DNA from: Pelagibacteraceae bacterium
GTDB taxonomy: Bacteria; Pseudomonadota; Alphaproteobacteria; HIMB59; GCA-002718135
Reading direction: 5' to 3'
Assembly (NCBI GenBank): GCA_002718135.1
Contig: PBDN01000003.1
Coordinates: 1-64,000 of the forward strand
Length of the DNA: 64,000 nucleotides
A model generated the notes under the pieces. It was not told where the DNA came from. It did not search any database and worked only from the letters and a program-made list of their open reading frames with translations. A program made the position numbers and the translations under genes. Below, piece by piece: positions 38,111 through 47,093 of this stretch. The stretch's first letter is position 1, and each line of letters opens with the position of its first letter.

Positions 38111-39043
38111 TTAGTAATTTGATGCAAAATAATTGATGGTTTTTAATAAACCAGCTTCAAGATTTATTTTGGGTTCCCAATTTAATTTTGATTTTGCTTG
38201 GTTAATGTCTGGTCTCCGTATCACTGGGTCGTCAAGAGGTAATTCATTAAAGGTCATTTTTGAATTAGAATTTGTTAATTTTAATATTTTTTCGGCCAAT
38301 TCTTTAATAGATATTTCGTTCGGATTACCCAAATTAATGGGTCCAGTGATATCATCATTAGAATCCATAAATAAAATAATGGCATCAATCAAATCATCAA
38401 CATAGCAAAAAGAGCGGGTTTGACTACCATCTCCGTAAATAGTAAGGTCTTCTCCACTGAGGGCTTGGGTAATAAAATTTGAAACAACTCTACCATCTTC
38501 AGGCATAAGTCTTGGTCCATATGTATTAAAAATTCTTCCTACTTTTATTTTTATATGATGCTGTCTGTGGTAATCAAAAAACAAGGTTTCCGCACATCTT
38601 TTCCCTTCATCATAGCAAGACCTTACACCAATTGGATTGACATTCCCCCAATACGTTTCTTTTTGAGGGTTTATTTCAGGATTTCCATAAATTTCACTAG
38701 TTGAGGCCTGGAAGACCTTTGCGTTGCATCTTTTGGCTAAACCAAGAATGTTGATTGCCCCATGTACATTTGTTTTTGTGGTTTGGACTGGATCCTTTTG
38801 ATAATGTATAGGCGAAGCAGGGCATGCCAGGTTGTAAATTTGATCAACTTCAATGTAAAGAGGAAATGTAATATCATGTCTAATTAACTCAAAATTAGAA
38901 TGATTAAGTAGATGTTTTATATTTTGTTTAGTTCCTGAATAAAAGTTATCCAAACAAATTACCTCTTTGTTTGAATTCAATAATCGCTCACATAAGTGCG
39001 ATCCTAAAAAACCTGATCCGCCTGTAACTAATATCCTATTCAT
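38111..39043 (-). CDS. UDP-glucuronate decarboxylase (UDP-xylose synthase)
   Basis: It converts UDP-glucuronate to UDP-xylose using bound NAD. It has 310 residues and is soluble. Motifs are [37 protein letters not shown], the UXS hallmark [11 protein letters not shown] (catalytic Tyr 144, Lys 148), [19 protein letters not shown] and [15 protein letters not shown]. The [11 protein letters not shown] and ACPASP motifs separate UXS from dTDP-glucose dehydratase. It is first in the minus-strand set, so its upstream region (39044-39544) carries the promoter. No UDP-glucose dehydrogenase is in the window; UDP-GlcA must come from elsewhere. Confidence 0.94.
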   Translation of the reverse strand: MNRILVTGGSGFLGSHLCERLLNSNKEVICLDNFYSGTKQNIKHLLNHSNFELIRHDITFPLYIEVDQIYNLACPASPIHYQKDPVQTTKTNVHGAINILGLAKRCNAKVFQASTSEIYGNPEINPQKETYWGNVNPIGVRSCYDEGKRCAETLFFDYHRQHHIKIKVGRIFNTYGPRLMPEDGRVVSNFITQALSGEDLTIYGDGSQTRSFCYVDDLIDAIILFMDSNDDITGPINLGNPNEISIKELAEKILKLTNSNSKMTFNELPLDDPVIRRPDINQAKSKLNWEPKINLEAGLLKTINYFASNY

Positions 39044-39544
39044 GTATTTTTTAAAAGATTTAGTATATAAAATTTTGAACTATAAAAGAATAATATAGAA
39101 AATAATCTGATAATAGATAGTTGTTAATTGTCTATTTTAAGTTAGTACTAATATCATAGAAATAACAGGTAAAATAATATCATATTGGTCTGAATTATTG
39201 CGGTGATTTTTAAATATGGAGCTTGAGTTTCCAAATTAATATAAAGTTAATAATCCAATGCTATTTTGGATATTGATTACAGTATAATTAATATTATTTG
39301 AAACTATTAAGTCACTTCAATATCATTCATTACTTCAATATTTTAAACTATATTTTTTCAACAATAATATATTTAATGCTATTTAAGCGTCAAATATTCT
39401 CTAAATATACTTTGTATAAACTAAACCATTTATATATTAATTGTATATAATATGTTTTATTTTTATGGATAAAATGTTTTCATTTTATGTATAAAATATT
39501 ATAAATTAGACGACCAAAAATTACAAACACCGAGGTAGAATTAG
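39044..39544. other. 501-base non-coding divergent promoter region
   Basis: The longest gap in the window, between the minus-strand UDP-arabinose genes and the plus-strand export genes. It is extremely AT-rich, with runs of A and T, and has no credible reading frame, tRNA or recognisable riboswitch. A perfect palindrome lies at 39469-39488. It probably holds promoters for both operons. Confidence 0.55.
39469..39488. repeat. Perfect 8-bp palindrome upstream of the SLBB exporter
   Basis: ATAAAATG and CATTTTAT flank a TTTT loop, 57 bases before the exporter start. It could be an operator half-site pair or an mRNA hairpin. In such AT-rich DNA chance is a real alternative. Confidence 0.35.
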
Positions 39545-42502
39545 ATGATAAAAATATTTGTTGTTATCCTGTTTATATTAAATAATGCAGTTTCACAGAC
39601 TATTATGAAAAGTCAAATTGATGAAATTTTAAAAAAACAAAATATTCCAAAAAATCTTTTAGATCAAGCAAGACAATCAGGTAATATTAATCAACTAGAT
39701 GATTCTGGACTCCAGCTATTGGAAAACGGATTAAATAATGAAAATAAGACTCTTGATGACAAAAAAATAGTAGAACAAATTAATGAAGAATTGCAGGAAG
39801 ATATAAGTAATAATGACGAAAGTGACTTTTCAAATGCTGAAGAGCCTGCAGAAGAAGTCCAGGACCCAGCTGATTCGACAAACAATTTAAAATTTGAAGA
39901 ATATTTTGGATATAACGTGTTTAGAGGCAATCCGGAATTATTTCAAAAATCTACGTTAGGTCCGGTTGACCCCAATTATTTAATAGGACCCGGTGATGAA
40001 GTGATCATAATGCTATGGGGGGAGACTGAATTTCATAAAGGCTATACGGTTACAAAAGACGGATACCTTTTTATTAATAATCTAGGGCAAGTTTTTGTTA
40101 ACGGATTAACTCTAGAAAAATTAGAAAAAAAATTATTTATATTACTCAAAAAGGTCTACGCTAGCTTAGATCCAAAAAATCAAGTTGCAACCACCTTTTT
40201 TGATGTAAGTCTTGGCTCATTAGTACTCAAACCACTTCGTATTTTTGTTCTTGGTGATGTAGATCAGCCTGGCGCATATGCTGTTAAAAATGAGACCACC
40301 TTATTTTCTGCATTATATTACTTTAATGGTCCAAGTATAGATGGTTCTTTGAGGGATATAAAATTAATAAGAGAAGAAAAAGAAGTTTCATCTATCGATT
40401 TTTACGATTATCTGCTGCTTGGGAAAAAAACAAATGATATTCGTCTTCAAAGGGATGATGTCATATTTATCCCACCTCGAGGAAAAACAGTAAAATTAGC
40501 AGGTGAAATAAATAAGCCATTTTATTTTGAACTTAAAAAAGATGAGGGTTTAGCTGAAATAATCAAAATGACAGGAGGAATAAAGTCAACTACATATACA
40601 AAAAGGGCACAAATAGATAGAATTCTCAATCCTGAATTAAGAACGACTTTAGGTATTGATAGATTGATTTCAGATGTTGATTTAACATCTATTATTAATT
40701 CAAAAGAAAATTTTGAATTATTAGATGGAGATTTGATTGAGTTTTTTAAAATATCTGATCAAAGGTCAAATTATGTGTTATTAAATGGACCAGTATTAAG
40801 ACCTGGTAAGTATCAGTATGAAAAAGGTTTTAGGTTAAAAGATTTAATTACAAAAGCAGATGGTGTAACAGGTGAAGCCTATACGGAAAGAGTCGATATT
40901 GTCAGATATAACTCCGATAATACACAGTCCCATATTGATGTTAACTTAAGATTAGCTCTTCAAAATGACCCAGAAAATAATATAGAACTTCAATCCCTTG
41001 ATGAAGTAACAGTTCATAACTTTTCAACCTCGCTTTACAAAAAAGGCGTTGAGTTAAGTGGTCATGTAAAATTCCCGGGTATTTATCCATACCAAAAAGA
41101 TATGCAAGTTTATGACTTGATTTTTAATAGAGGTGGTTTTGAGAATGATGAATTCCTGAAAAATACATACCTTGAAAGAGCAGAATTAATCAGAAATAGT
41201 GTAAATAAAATGAGTTCAAAAAAAATAAACTTTAGACTTGATTCTGTTTTAGTGAAAAAAGGCATTGCAGATATGGAATTGGAAATGGGTGACAAAATAA
41301 TTATTTATTCTAGAGAGGATGTTACTGGTATTCCGCCTGGGGTCGTAGAAATCGAAGGTAGGGTAAAGTATCCAGGGGTATTCGACCTTCATGCTGATAT
41401 GACTATCAGAGATTTAGTAATCATGGCAGGTGGTTATGAGGATTCTATTTGGGTAGAATCAATGGTGCTTGAAAGAGCAGATCTAGTGAGGACCAATTTT
41501 AAAAAATTAAATAAGGAAATTATTTATATTGATCTAAATAAGGAACTTGACACAAATTTTTCGAGCACAAAATTAATTGAAGGTGATTTGCTTAGAGTCT
41601 ATGACAAGTTGTTTTTCCCCATTATTCAAAATGTGCGTATAGCTGGTGAAGTTGTAGCACCAGGTACTTTCGAATATAAATCCAGCATGTCAGTTAAGGA
41701 TTTGATATTAGAGGCAGGTGGTGTTAACGAAAATATTCACAGTTTTAGAGCGGATATTTCAAGAATTAATAAGCATAACAAAGATGCAAACAAATTTGCA
41801 GATGTAATCACTATTTATCTAGACTATTCATTAAACACTTTTACAACTGGGAATAGTAAAAATAACATTGTCTTGGAGCCTAATGATTTTGTGGTCATTC
41901 GTAAAAGTCCAAATTTTGTTTTTCAGGAATCGGTCAATATAACAGGTGCGGTTTTATATCCGGGTGACTATGTTGTAACAAGTACAAATGAAAAAGTTTC
42001 TGAAATTATATCTAGAGCAGGAGGGTTAAGTGATGATGCATATCCTGATGCTTCTTCCGTAATTAGGAATGGTGATAAAATAAATATTTCATTTAGTCGA
42101 TTACTGAAAAATCCAAAAACTAAATATAATTTTCGAGTCATGCCCGGCGACTCAATAAACATAGGAATAAAACCAAGCCTAGTTGAAATTAGAGGTGAGG
42201 TAAATGCTCCTGGCTTCTATCAATTTGTAAAGGGAAATAGAGCTAACGATTATATATCTGGAGCAGGTGGAATAAATAAAAATGGTACAAGAAGGGGTTC
42301 ATTTGTTACATTTCCTAATGGCAAATCCATTGGGCTCAATCCTTTTTCAAATCCAAAAATTAAGGATGGTTCAGTCATAGAAATTATTCCTGAGGAGGAG
42401 ATGGAGCCATTTTCTCTGACAGAATACGTTACAAATCTTACATCAATATGGGCAGATTTAAGCCAGGCATATTTAGTTATATTAGTAGCTGGTAGGCAAT
42501 AA
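39545..42502 (+). CDS. Wza-like polysaccharide export protein with eight SLBB domains
   Basis: An outer-membrane/periplasmic channel for capsule or exopolysaccharide. It has 985 residues, over twice E. coli Wza. A signal peptide (IFVVILFILNNAVSQ) and an acidic, Asn/Gln-rich linker precede the Poly_export domain (about 140-225, DPNYLIGPGDEVIIMLWGE). Eight SLBB repeats begin near residues 231, 315, 409, 500, 598, 695, 795 and 877; most share a G-x-V-x-x-PG-x-(Y/F) core and an A/GGG. A helical tail (LTSIWADLSQAYLVILVAG) may cross the outer membrane. Eight bases separate it from the Wzz-like gene. Confidence 0.9.
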   Translation: MIKIFVVILFILNNAVSQTIMKSQIDEILKKQNIPKNLLDQARQSGNINQLDDSGLQLLENGLNNENKTLDDKKIVEQINEELQEDISNNDESDFSNAEEPAEEVQDPADSTNNLKFEEYFGYNVFRGNPELFQKSTLGPVDPNYLIGPGDEVIIMLWGETEFHKGYTVTKDGYLFINNLGQVFVNGLTLEKLEKKLFILLKKVYASLDPKNQVATTFFDVSLGSLVLKPLRIFVLGDVDQPGAYAVKNETTLFSALYYFNGPSIDGSLRDIKLIREEKEVSSIDFYDYLLLGKKTNDIRLQRDDVIFIPPRGKTVKLAGEINKPFYFELKKDEGLAEIIKMTGGIKSTTYTKRAQIDRILNPELRTTLGIDRLISDVDLTSIINSKENFELLDGDLIEFFKISDQRSNYVLLNGPVLRPGKYQYEKGFRLKDLITKADGVTGEAYTERVDIVRYNSDNTQSHIDVNLRLALQNDPENNIELQSLDEVTVHNFSTSLYKKGVELSGHVKFPGIYPYQKDMQVYDLIFNRGGFENDEFLKNTYLERAELIRNSVNKMSSKKINFRLDSVLVKKGIADMELEMGDKIIIYSREDVTGIPPGVVEIEGRVKYPGVFDLHADMTIRDLVIMAGGYEDSIWVESMVLERADLVRTNFKKLNKEIIYIDLNKELDTNFSSTKLIEGDLLRVYDKLFFPIIQNVRIAGEVVAPGTFEYKSSMSVKDLILEAGGVNENIHSFRADISRINKHNKDANKFADVITIYLDYSLNTFTTGNSKNNIVLEPNDFVVIRKSPNFVFQESVNITGAVLYPGDYVVTSTNEKVSEIISRAGGLSDDAYPDASSVIRNGDKINISFSRLLKNPKTKYNFRVMPGDSINIGIKPSLVEIRGEVNAPGFYQFVKGNRANDYISGAGGINKNGTRRGSFVTFPNGKSIGLNPFSNPKIKDGSVIEIIPEEEMEPFSLTEYVTNLTSIWADLSQAYLVILVAGRQ

Positions 42503-42510
42503 AGGATAAA

Positions 42511-43728
42511 ATGAAATATCAAGAACTGGAAATAATTTTAGCAAAAGAATTCGGATCTAGTAGACCGGCCGACATTGCCAAAGAATTTGCCGTATCTCCT
42601 CAAGTTGTAAATAATTGGAAGGCCCGCAACCAAGTTCCTTATAAATATGTTAAAATTTTACGTTCAAAAATCAATATACATAAAATTGATAATTCTGCTT
42701 CAACATTAATTGGTGGATCTTATTATAATCAATTTCGAGATGTAGAAAAGTCTGCAATAGAAATTGTTAACTTTTTCACAAAACTTATTAAAAAACACGC
42801 TCTCATCATGGTAGTAGTGCCAATAGTATGTTTTTTAATTTCTGTAATTTATCTAAAATTTTATGCTATACCGGTTTATGTATCTTCCAGTACAATTTTA
42901 CCATTATATGTAAACAGCAGTAGCTCAATAAATAGCGTTGCAAAGCAATATGGTCTAAATTTGGGTTCACGAGTAGGTGCTGTTGAAAGTTTAGCATCAG
43001 CTACAATGTTTCCCAGTATAATAAAAAGCAAAAAATTAGCAGAAAAATTACTCTACAAGAATATCAAAATTTCTACATCAGAGTACTCTAGACCTTTAAT
43101 TTTTTATCTACAAAATACACAGCCTGCTTCTGATACCTTGCAATGGACAGATGGTCAAATTAAACGTGGCCTAAATGAAATATCAAAAATGATAAGTATT
43201 GGAAAGGACAGGAAATCCTCGCTATTAAACTTAAGTGTTTCTGCATATGATCCTCTGCTGGCATCAGAACTATCTGCAAAGATACTCAATGTATTAAGAG
43301 AAATTGTTGAGGAGTATAAGTTTTCAAAGGTCAAAGAAAAAAAAGTTTTTATTGAAGGTAGAATTGTAGAAATCAAGAAAGAGCTTGTTGAGATTGAAGA
43401 ATCATTAAAAGATTTTCGCGATAGGAATAGAAATATAATGTCATCACCCGCTCTGTTGCTAGAGCAGGAAAGGATTGCAAGAGACCTTACTGTTTCAACG
43501 GAAGTTTATGTCACCTTAAAAAGTCAATATGAGATGGTCAGGATTGAAGAGGCATCTAAGTCTAGCATATTTCAAATTTTAGATGCTCCTACTAGACCTG
43601 ATTATCCAATTAGTCCAAGACCATTGTATCAAATTTTTATGTCCATTTTTTTAGGATATACATTTACGGTGATTTTTTTAATTTTTTTCGATTGGTACAA
43701 ACAAAATAAGGCCGCATTCAAAGTATAA
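42511..43728 (+). CDS. HTH-Wzz fusion: chain-length determinant with N-terminal DNA-binding-like domain
   Basis: An inner-membrane Wzz-type co-polymerase of 405 residues. Residues 1-52 form a Cro/CI-like helix-turn-helix (RPADIAKEFAVSPQVVNNWK; KYVKIL), unusual for Wzz. The first membrane helix is about 97-117, then a Wzz ectodomain with coiled coil (about 260-310), PTRPDYPISPRPLY (the usual proline-rich motif) and the second helix about 374-394. No tyrosine-kinase domain is attached. Partner of the preceding SLBB exporter. The HTH might bind DNA or be a protein-interaction module; the first is inference. Confidence 0.85.
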   Translation: MKYQELEIILAKEFGSSRPADIAKEFAVSPQVVNNWKARNQVPYKYVKILRSKINIHKIDNSASTLIGGSYYNQFRDVEKSAIEIVNFFTKLIKKHALIMVVVPIVCFLISVIYLKFYAIPVYVSSSTILPLYVNSSSSINSVAKQYGLNLGSRVGAVESLASATMFPSIIKSKKLAEKLLYKNIKISTSEYSRPLIFYLQNTQPASDTLQWTDGQIKRGLNEISKMISIGKDRKSSLLNLSVSAYDPLLASELSAKILNVLREIVEEYKFSKVKEKKVFIEGRIVEIKKELVEIEESLKDFRDRNRNIMSSPALLLEQERIARDLTVSTEVYVTLKSQYEMVRIEEASKSSIFQILDAPTRPDYPISPRPLYQIFMSIFLGYTFTVIFLIFFDWYKQNKAAFKV

Positions 43729-43808
43729 GAAGTATTTTAAATTATCTATATTCGACAAGGAATAGATTCTCTAAAATTGTTTTGAATGTGGTATAGATAT
43801 ATTCGCAG

Positions 43809-43851
43809 AATTAAGTTTAATATTTGCTTAGTAGTTTTATAAAACTTAATT
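43809..43851. repeat. 10-bp inverted repeat upstream of the TonB-dependent receptor
   Basis: AATTAAGTTT (43809-43818) and AAACTTAATT (43842-43851) are perfect inverted copies with a 23-base spacer, 67 bases before the receptor start. Position suits an operator for a dimeric regulator; function not shown. Confidence 0.35.
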
Positions 43852-43903
43852 TTGAGCGTTTAATATGTCTTATGACTAAAAAATAGTTTTGAAACTTAAC
43901 TAA

Positions 43904-43909
43904 AAGGAG
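43904..43909 (+). promoter_or_regulatory. Consensus ribosome-binding site of the TonB-dependent receptor
   Basis: AAGGAG eight bases before the ATG at 43918, a near-perfect Shine-Dalgarno and among the strongest in the window, suggesting high expression. Confidence 0.75.
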
Positions 43910-43917
43910 CATAACAA

Positions 43918-46887
43918 ATGCGCGACATTTTATTAAGAATCTTCATTCTTACTCAACTTTTTACATTTACGATTTTTGCACAAGACGATTTCTCTGATGA
44001 GCAAAATAGAACTATTACAATAACCGGATATGTTACTGATTCAGGTAGCGGGTCTCCCTTGGCAGGTGCAAATGTTGTTGTCGATGGGTCTGATGCTGGT
44101 GCTGCAACTGATGAAGAGGGTATGTTTTCCATTGAGGGAGTTGATATGGGCTCTTCAATTACTGCATCTATGATCGGATATGCTGATATGTCAGTATATG
44201 CTGATACGGATACAGTTTATTTTGAGCTTGCTTCAATCACAATAGAGATGGATCCACTAGAAGTTTTATCATCCAGAGCTAGTGAAAAAACACCAGTTGC
44301 TTACACAAATGTTTCGCAAGAAGATATTAAGCTCAGATTAGGGTCAAGAGACATACCTCTTGTACTTAACACAGTTCCATCAGTATATGCTACTGGACAA
44401 GGTGGTGGCGCTGGAGATGCAAGAATAAATGTCAGAGGATTCAATCAGCGTAATGTTGCTATAATGATAAATGGTATCCCTGTGAATGACATGGAGAATG
44501 GATGGGTTTATTGGTCCAATTGGGACGGTCTTGCAGATGCTACAAAGAACATACAGATGCAAAAGGGTTTGAGTGCACAAAATTTAGCCACCCCATCAAT
44601 TGGTGGGTCAATGAACATTATCACTGATCCTGCAGGACAAGAGCGACGCGGTTTGTTTAAACAGGAAGTTGGAGCGTGGGGGTTTCTTAAGACTACTGCC
44701 TCATTACATAGCGGTCTTATGATGGATGATAAGCTGGCTATGAGTGCTACTTTAGTCAGGAAAACTGGTGAAGGCTACGTAAGTGGGACGTGGACAGATG
44801 CATGGGCTTATTATTTCGATGCTACTTATAATATTAATGATGCACACAGGCTTCAATTTTATGCACTGGGTGCTCCTCAGCGTCATGGACAGAATTTATA
44901 TAGACAGAATATTGCTGCCTATGACGAAGAGTTTGCAAAGGGATTGGAAACCTACGAACAGGAAGCTCTAGCTGCTAATGGCGGTGAGTTTATGGAAGCA
45001 GGACGTGAATTCAATCAAAACGTTGCTAATCTATCTGATGCATCACAAGCAATACTTGATGCAGGTGTTGGTCAACACTACCAAATGTATGGCACATATG
45101 ACGGGGTAGACCGTCATGAAAAAGGAACTCTTGCTGAAAGAGAAAATTTCTTTCACAAACCACAGGTTGCACTGAATCACTATTGGACAGTAAATGATAA
45201 AATGAAAGTCAATAATAGCTTCTACTGGTCTGGTGGTATGGGCGGAGGTACCGGAACTTACGGTACTATTACGTCTTTTGATGCTGAAGGTGTTAGTGAT
45301 GCTGGTACAGCGGAGTCAAATAATTATAAGTTCTATTATGGTCCTTCTCCTTGGACGCGAGACTGGAATTCATTAATTGCTATTAATTCTGCACCTGCTG
45401 GCATGGCTTATGCATACAAAAGAGAATTTGATAGAGGTGATAAAGAATCTATTGGTATACTAAGAAATAGTAACAATAGGCAATCAACGATTGGTGCCCT
45501 TTCTAAGCTTACCTATGATGTTAACAACAATCTTAAGGCTCAATTAGGTATTGATTGGAGGACTGCTCAAATTTATCACGTAAAAACAATTAGAGATCTT
45601 CTTGGTGGAGAATATTTTGTTAATACGGATAGTGACTTTGATGCTGATGGCCAGCAAAAAGGTCTTGGTGATCCAATAGACTACAACTTTACAAATACTG
45701 TTGATTGGTTGGGATTTTTTGGTCAGGCAGAGTACAGCTCCGGACCACTAACAGGATATGCAATGGCCGGTTTAACTACTGTTAAATACACAATGTGGGA
45801 TCATTTTAAGAAGGCAGAAAATTACGATTATGCCTATGTCCAATCTAAGGATGGAAGTGATGCAGATTGGGTAGAGCGTCCAGGCGATGATATGGGTGGT
45901 CATGAGGGCGAATTATATATTGAGGCTGACCCTATAACAACATCGCAGCTTAAGGGTGGTGTAATGTACTCCCTTGGTGATGTATTTTCATTTTTAGATG
46001 TTATACCTGTTGTTGGTAAGGTTGGTGAAAATGCAGATGCGTGGTTTAATTTTGGCTTAATCGATAAGGCGCCAATTTTTGACCAAGTCATTCAAGATTG
46101 GGATGCAACAATGTCAACAGATCCTAAAAATGAAAATTTCACAGCATTTGAATTTGGTATTAATAGCAGATCAAATGACGGCACTGTTGCAGCAAAACTC
46201 AATTATTTTAATACCACCTGGTCCGATAGGATAGCCACAAGGCAGGTTCAGAATCTTGATGGGGATGATGAGATTGTATACCTAACGGGTATCAGCCAAA
46301 ATCATAGCGGAATAGAATATGAACTTTCAGCTCAGGTGCATGAAATGGTTCGCTTAGATGCTGCAATTGGATTTGGAAATTACAAATTCACTGATGATGC
46401 AAGCGGAACATATAGAGATGGTGATGCTGATGTAAGTTATGCTTATTCACTTAAAGATTTATTGGTTGGTGACATGCCGCAGACTACTTTTAATTTAATG
46501 GCTACGATTAAACCAATAGAAGGTCTTACAATACAGCCATTATATAAATTCTATGGTAGAAATATCTCTGATTGGAGTGTGAGTGGAAGAGAGTATGAAG
46601 CAAGTTTATCGCCTGATAGTGAATCAATCGATAGACTTCCTGCTTGGATTGCCCCTTCATACGGTGTAATTGATTTACATGCTTACTATGATCTACCTAT
46701 GAGTTTCGGTCCTGTAAAACCTCAGGTGTTCTTGCATGTATATAATCTACTAGATGAAACTTATATTCAAGATGCGACTGATAATAGTTCATATAATGCA
46801 TGGAATAAAAATCATACTGCTGATGACGCAGAAGTGTTCTTTGGTCTTCCAATGAATTTTAACTTAGGTGTATCAGTAAATTTCTAG
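43918..46887 (+). CDS. TonB-dependent outer-membrane receptor with CarboxypepD_reg-like domain
   Basis: An active-transport beta-barrel driven by TonB. It has 989 residues: signal peptide (RIFILTQLFTFTIFA), a carboxypeptidase-regulatory-like domain (about 36-105, ITGYVTDSGSGSPLAGANVV), a plug (about 120-235, DARINVRGFNQRNVAIMING and MNIITDPAG) and a 22-strand-type barrel ending NLGVSVNF with terminal Phe. The architecture is like SusC-type receptors, but no SusD follows and the substrate is unknown. GC and codon choice look richer than the neighbouring polysaccharide genes by eye. It has its own strong ribosome site and terminator. Confidence 0.93.
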   Translation: MRDILLRIFILTQLFTFTIFAQDDFSDEQNRTITITGYVTDSGSGSPLAGANVVVDGSDAGAATDEEGMFSIEGVDMGSSITASMIGYADMSVYADTDTVYFELASITIEMDPLEVLSSRASEKTPVAYTNVSQEDIKLRLGSRDIPLVLNTVPSVYATGQGGGAGDARINVRGFNQRNVAIMINGIPVNDMENGWVYWSNWDGLADATKNIQMQKGLSAQNLATPSIGGSMNIITDPAGQERRGLFKQEVGAWGFLKTTASLHSGLMMDDKLAMSATLVRKTGEGYVSGTWTDAWAYYFDATYNINDAHRLQFYALGAPQRHGQNLYRQNIAAYDEEFAKGLETYEQEALAANGGEFMEAGREFNQNVANLSDASQAILDAGVGQHYQMYGTYDGVDRHEKGTLAERENFFHKPQVALNHYWTVNDKMKVNNSFYWSGGMGGGTGTYGTITSFDAEGVSDAGTAESNNYKFYYGPSPWTRDWNSLIAINSAPAGMAYAYKREFDRGDKESIGILRNSNNRQSTIGALSKLTYDVNNNLKAQLGIDWRTAQIYHVKTIRDLLGGEYFVNTDSDFDADGQQKGLGDPIDYNFTNTVDWLGFFGQAEYSSGPLTGYAMAGLTTVKYTMWDHFKKAENYDYAYVQSKDGSDADWVERPGDDMGGHEGELYIEADPITTSQLKGGVMYSLGDVFSFLDVIPVVGKVGENADAWFNFGLIDKAPIFDQVIQDWDATMSTDPKNENFTAFEFGINSRSNDGTVAAKLNYFNTTWSDRIATRQVQNLDGDDEIVYLTGISQNHSGIEYELSAQVHEMVRLDAAIGFGNYKFTDDASGTYRDGDADVSYAYSLKDLLVGDMPQTTFNLMATIKPIEGLTIQPLYKFYGRNISDWSVSGREYEASLSPDSESIDRLPAWIAPSYGVIDLHAYYDLPMSFGPVKPQVFLHVYNLLDETYIQDATDNSSYNAWNKNHTADDAEVFFGLPMNFNLGVSVNF

Positions 46888-46905
46888 GTAGAAGTAAAAA
46901 CCCTT

Positions 46906-46942
46906 AAAAAACCTCGGTTAATTTTAACCGAGGTTTTTTTTT
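46906..46942 (+). terminator. Rho-independent terminator after the TonB-dependent receptor
   Basis: ACCTCGGTTA (46911-46920) pairs perfectly with TAACCGAGGT (46925-46934) around loop ATTT, followed by nine T residues and preceded by an A-run. It isolates the receptor from the downstream glycan operon and is the clearest terminator in the window. Confidence 0.92.
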
Positions 46943-47093
46943 ATAAAATATAACTTTTAAAGTGTTCCATCTAAAATCATGACAATAATAAATAATTAGT
47001 ATACTATAAAAAATGCTTGAATTAGTAAATAAAATTTATCCAATTATCTAAAGATAGCTATAAATGATATTGTTTTCTTAATAAATTTAGTCA

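Noticed and set aside
43918..46887. SusC/SusD polysaccharide-utilisation locus
   Set aside because: No SusD-like lipoprotein or glycoside hydrolase is adjacent, and a terminator ends the transcript.
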